This document shows, piece after piece, positions 63,201-64,000 of a DNA stretch of 64,000 bases. Each line of letters starts with the position of its first letter. Position 1 is the stretch's first letter. A program made the translations under genes and the position numbers. Under the pieces are notes generated by a model that was not told the origin of the DNA, ran no database searches, and was given only the letters and a program-made list of their open reading frames with translations. This stretch comes from an uncultured Flavonifractor sp. (lineage in GTDB: Bacteria; Bacillota; Clostridia; Oscillospirales; Oscillospiraceae): the NCBI RefSeq assembly GCF_944383115.1, contig NZ_CALWOJ010000001.1, forward strand, positions 1 through 64,000, given 5' to 3'.

Positions 63201-64000
63201 GTGAGGGTCAGCCTGGCAGGCAGGGTCACGTAGGCCCCGTAGACCGAGAGGGCCTGGGAAGCCATTTTGGTGATGCCGTTTTCGGTCACCGAGGCGGAGG
63301 CCGTCACGGCGCCGCCCAGGCCGCCGGGCAGGGCAATGTTCAGGGCATACTTGCCCTCGCTGTCCACGGTGGCAGTGTAGGAATAGACGCTGCCGCCCAC
63401 CAGGGTCAGGGTGACGATGGCCCCCTCGTTCACGTTCTGGGTGGTACCGGAGAGGGTGAGGCTGTCCCCCGCCGCCAGGACGGTCTGGGAGGCCGCCAGG
63501 GTGATGCCTACAGGGGCGGCCAGGGTGACGGTCTGCTGGGCCTCACCGGTGAAGCTCCCATCCTTGGCATCGGTAAGAACGGCCGCCGCTTTCAGGGTCT
63601 TATTGCCGGTTGCCATGCTGCTCAGGTCGGCGTTCAGCCGGTAGGCGCCGGCAGCGGGGTCAAATTCCCCTTGGCCCAGAAGCTGACCGTCCAGGTAGAA
63701 GGTCACGTCCACCGTATAGTCGTACTGTTCCGCCGCCTCGCCCTCCAGTTGGCCGGGCCGGGCCACAAAGGTGGTCAGGCCGGTCTCGGAGTCGATAACC
63801 CGGGCCGTCAGTACATTCTGATTGTTTTGGGTCAGGGTGCCGGGGTGGTCCAGTTCCACCAGGATGCCGCGGCCCACCGTGACGGTGCTGTCCATGACTA
63901 CGCCGTCCCGGCTGTCCATGACCACCTGGTAGGCGCTGTCCGCCACGGCGGTGAGGGTCATCTCCCCGGTTGGAGTTTGATCCGGCGTCCAGTCTACGGT
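54260..64000 (-). CDS. Giant SLH surface protein with Ig-like modules and a large helical core (5' end beyond the window)
   Basis: About 3246 residues are visible; the frame runs open to the right edge (TVDWTPDQTPTGEM at 64000-63959), so the signal peptide is off-window. From the N-terminal side: many Ig-like/CARDB-type beta modules (about 64000-60310), with a carboxypeptidase-regulatory-like unit near 62300 (YPAGTYTLTFRADGYETL). An alpha-helical region of about 840 residues follows (60310-57790), with hydrophobic stretches ILSMILSLGISAIQSAYI and GNTLVGAVIGASSIAMSAFY. More beta modules come next, then two MBG-like domains with KTYDGTPV and KTYDGEPI (56330-55400), a Gly/Ser patch, a PDGT repeat linker, and three SLH domains at the C-terminus (FSDVDENAWYSEAVAFV and following). 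Tail to tail with the other giant gene. Function unknown; surface localisation is firm. Confidence 0.88.
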   Translation of the reverse strand, partial: TVDWTPDQTPTGEMTLTAVADSAYQVVMDSRDGVVMDSTVTVGRGILVELDHPGTLTQNNQNVLTARVIDSETGLTTFVARPGQLEGEAAEQYDYTVDVTFYLDGQLLGQGEFDPAAGAYRLNADLSSMATGNKTLKAAAVLTDAKDGSFTGEAQQTVTLAAPVGITLAASQTVLAAGDSLTLSGTTQNVNEGAIVTLTLVGGSVYSYTATVDSEGKYALNIALPGGLGGAVTASASVTENGITKMASQALSVYGAYVTLPARLTLTQGQARQVSGQAANIGYTDLTDVTLRATGVPAGFTVKFQGTGGVYEIPGSTGVTSELLDLTANAVVINGAEPEYDALDFALEIAADASVTPGDYPLTFTLTGTTGEPNEGMSVSRTVTVNVTVRAAQAVLELDTGDEERPGTVVRAIRPGQTVAALVRLWNAGDGDLTDIQVTAPDLPWVNLAIAGLGEDATLKPYQNTAQRMSIQVIAAPTEKVEAGTYTGEVIITARSNGTPMERRIPVTFHVSAAQIGTAVLELWDEDSVPVPEGATVSLYGPAEAAQPQLYTETLGGYGRVQLTNYPAGTYTLTFRADGYETLEQTFTLYPTIDLNPQRVTVKPKMFELSLTAGTSSDLYLVTGANQAFYDIAYQLTTEPTTQAGLAFNYPADEFEASYTLNRVASRLSVRNSCLESTGALDEILYDVTFTLESGEEDYADLITFRGENGSVSSITLDELVPGQQLDLVWEVAESALYVRAGVAEVEGSPNTYTLTLPAGCGLVWSGEAGMFPTWSMENGGQYILTGVSADGRTATVLAKTNAEGITAPAPDGRVPRVQLVDQDGQFIAGGWYLDFTLKATGIRRLGDDLSQTVTRTIPLRVSYVSRDYYLAADSGQLALDVRLEGAFPALSGAGYKYFSQDFLTYAQVGAGQTGSGDGFSLGFAQNAAYEKETQVLQVGFDNPSKLEKIENLTFRVLVSDQMPQEGQLAAGALLKNETFMVTANLDGLTGAVENPDGSITIPEVAAGGGVDLSFLMTPTVDLVDSAIIDIYVEEGLLTREEGDAAMAWLESLSGDYYAWISYSFTRNGETYTGYTPAVGQSARTAAQVVSSYDILAGEGNAWYIDAVFTNLGDSPAKDVILETPVLPVVDGVQVQLLAGTWVREGEEYPADWESQPYDGELAVGQIDGGETIYARYKLLVLDGTRNNAAIAFSQGDAASQMNAAPLLLSRGGSDTVLRSSDAYDEYRDQLMRETAQAWGVSNATNYKTITIQQLSGGALASRSQIQTVVRLLKLLNADPDEDNNTLLANILSDPEIPADLKSLLSGANQNGGYGMESLYDVTVEKYGYSLGDYDYAIASLQDWDSRIAKTDFTTGILSIVASMGIKLNESYRVAKLAGKVGQEMAEALAKTLYDETIGGVSSFWKSVANGDILKNLRNISFMFKHQENFQVLSATGSNLVSKSTAAIGFDTRMMYWDWWKSGQLYGESGGKVFNLYGVTLSNGKTLSTALNDRQAAMVAVNAASKEYKAAVVALSKVTGTTSLDDIKTMEETALKAYDKLKASAQSLQSTWLDANEIRTIAKDCYNTEEAAAFVSQLDIRMNETDKVVKQILGQGSSFDTEVKLFTASLKEYQTIEKGRGDFVTSFGSTTGIIKEIYMCFRVGRDASENGDWGALKSQVVQSMGNTGVGYNPILSMILSLGISAIQSAYIDPLIAAKNEKVSAEASKVLLDLYQAAANYIHKTYYRGSYTIDAADLAGKFADLITDIKSFSFQALTAEEKEAYVKQLTGELTVLIGSDTLNRKISGKTDIYSDPLFNRVMNFLLGKAVERVLLYSQTDADALAVLRSMSPNSTEEDLYQALMDQMVSLQTIRQARDNASQAMEGAIEKTEAMLGNGWTSSYPAGAMIDYLSGLNSYILRVDDSGRRVLSLTPIQVYGPGERSGKDAVTSGTLSFNDLAKAIIQQNSSLDGLYTQANDAVKFYNENILFRYGLVGVDVAGTLVSTYGNTLVGAVIGASSIAMSAFYDIYSFNWSNDHQKAAEQATGVAQANMVKTVGALTQALDGEAAALNNTAGLFDMLADWNGKDPALPVSLLSFSAGDVETAAGQSTGTGQFYLSFRNDHTAAVEVQPSIQIFTDRGIVLNFDAETMYLPAGETGIQTVSFLLPDSSLADDGGYTALLTWKVSQDTSMTISETQGPALAHFWVGQRAALDAVRTGSGYRTGLIVSTAGDGGEALTAAGTYTVADGTRQLRFALGALPASGATLTVKGPTEAAVTRSYINANDYWIIQNPAAGTYTVTAAAPAGYTGQLLVEAMAFTPDGAQVDAWAGSDTLTIGKDLRGSTASGIAELFVTETGFGGKDAGNVSFALTDEAGEPWSQSGLTWSFLGQPDRNTAGSSDPQLAAAGGTLTAGGMVNATLLVASDGTELTDGSYPAWITITVEQGSADSLRSGDGQWTIADDGSATWRMPITILVDRAIPAAPADVTAQDQGDGTTLVTGTAQPGQLVGVALTTDAGKIGQEEGAAVMAGVTTADETTGRFQLTVTTPADGQILVPFAASATGTLSLAAEAAVEEPAEKTQITVTAPENVTKTYDGTPVQVSAAAGDYPGALEYVWRTAGGEPLTGAPRDAGSYTVTVRVPESDSKYTSNAVSVSVTIDPAPGSSDPAYREPDSLAADCGAALSTVALPSGWAWADGSQSLTATGVYQATYTPENPNYAPVDVGLTVNVNPPAGKIQVTITGLTVSDKTYDGEPIKYEGTPSVTGGYTGGLTYTWKKSDGTPLIGAPADAGSYTLTVSVPEDSIYFGSTVLSFTIAKAPAASDPAYQEPTGLTGTAGSALSTVTLPGGWSWNSPATVLKEGQNSYNATYTPTNANYQSVSTPLNVTATQSSQGGGDEGSGSGGGSGGGGGALPEEPDEETVTNPDGSTTTTVTKPDGTVTETTTYPDGTTTTTDTKPDGTVTETTTKPDGTTGTAQADPEGNTTAQVEISQEGAAQAEQTGQPVELPLPGLVPGSGSGSAPTVEIILPGDAQTVTVKIPVENAAPGVVAVLVDQDGTETVLKQSIATGDGVLLTLEGSSVIRIVDNTQSFSDVDENAWYSEAVAFVTARDIFSGTGGGIFDPDGIMTRGMQAKVLHNMENNPAAGVTNIFPDVQPGIWYADAVHWAAEQGVVTGYDNGLYGPDDSITREQLATILWRYAGKPESTHSLEHFADADQISGYACQAMAWANENGIINGTGDGRLAPQGTALRSQVAQMLMNYCKYSAK
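55130..55315 (-). repeat. PDGT-type low-complexity repeat inside the second giant gene
   Basis: Codes for five units of about 10-12 residues (NPDGSTTTTV, KPDGTVTETTT, YPDGTTTTTD, KPDGTVTETTT, KPDGTTGTAQ). Probably a flexible spacer between the beta domains and the SLH anchor. Such DNA is prone to copy-number change. Confidence 0.8.

Overview
The window is GC-rich chromosomal DNA from an anaerobic, spore-forming member of the Clostridia, probably Oscillospiraceae (the Flavonifractor / Lawsonibacter / Intestinimonas neighbourhood). That placement is inferred from a meso-DAP type MurE, the sporulation genes yqfC and yqfD, the arrangement of the division cluster, SLH-anchored surface proteins and the codon bias. 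No rRNA, tRNA or CRISPR array was recognised.

Layout. (1) 1-3.9 kb: type I glutamine synthetase (minus strand, cut by the window edge, with a strong promoter and a leader hairpin), then fumarase and NAD malic enzyme on the plus strand (fumarate to malate to pyruvate). (2) 3.9-18.2 kb: a long minus-strand division and cell wall (dcw) operon reading mraZ-rsmH-ftsL-PBP-murE-mraY-ftsW-murG-murA-divIB-DUF881-sbp-ftsZ, started by a sigma-A promoter with a candidate MraZ box. murF, murD, murB, murC and ftsA are not in it. (3) 18.4-30.3 kb: minus-strand housekeeping genes: coaD, rsmD and uvrC; HPr; then yqfC-yqfD-phoH-ybeY-era-recO-phzF-mutS2, many joined by 1-4 base overlaps or gaps. (4) 30.4-35.6 kb: a PflX-like radical SAM protein, a tiny XRE regulator divergent from a 60-residue unknown protein with a compact promoter/operator switch between them, tdk-mutY, and a FUSC-type membrane protein. 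(5) 35.6-40.3 kb: a surface module made of a membrane-fused ECF sigma factor, a small cysteine-rich lipoprotein and an SLH-anchored transglutaminase-like protein. The sigma gene and the lipoprotein gene share an identical non-sigma-A promoter-like sequence. (6) 40.4-44.2 kb: an AT-richer accessory patch with three GNAT acetyltransferases, two 190-bp direct repeats carrying a base-compensated 21-bp hairpin, nested palindromes, and the 37-codon stump of an alpha-galactosidase. (7) 44.2-64 kb: two giant secreted SLH proteins (3208 residues, and more than 3240 residues cut by the window end), coded tail to tail.

How it fits together. Regions 2 and 3 are core growth functions. Regions 5 and 7 encode cell-surface proteins held to the envelope by SLH domains. 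In region 5 a sigma factor with its own membrane anchor and extracytoplasmic domain appears to control itself and the neighbouring surface genes. Region 6 separates the two surface modules and looks like a site of repeated insertion and deletion.
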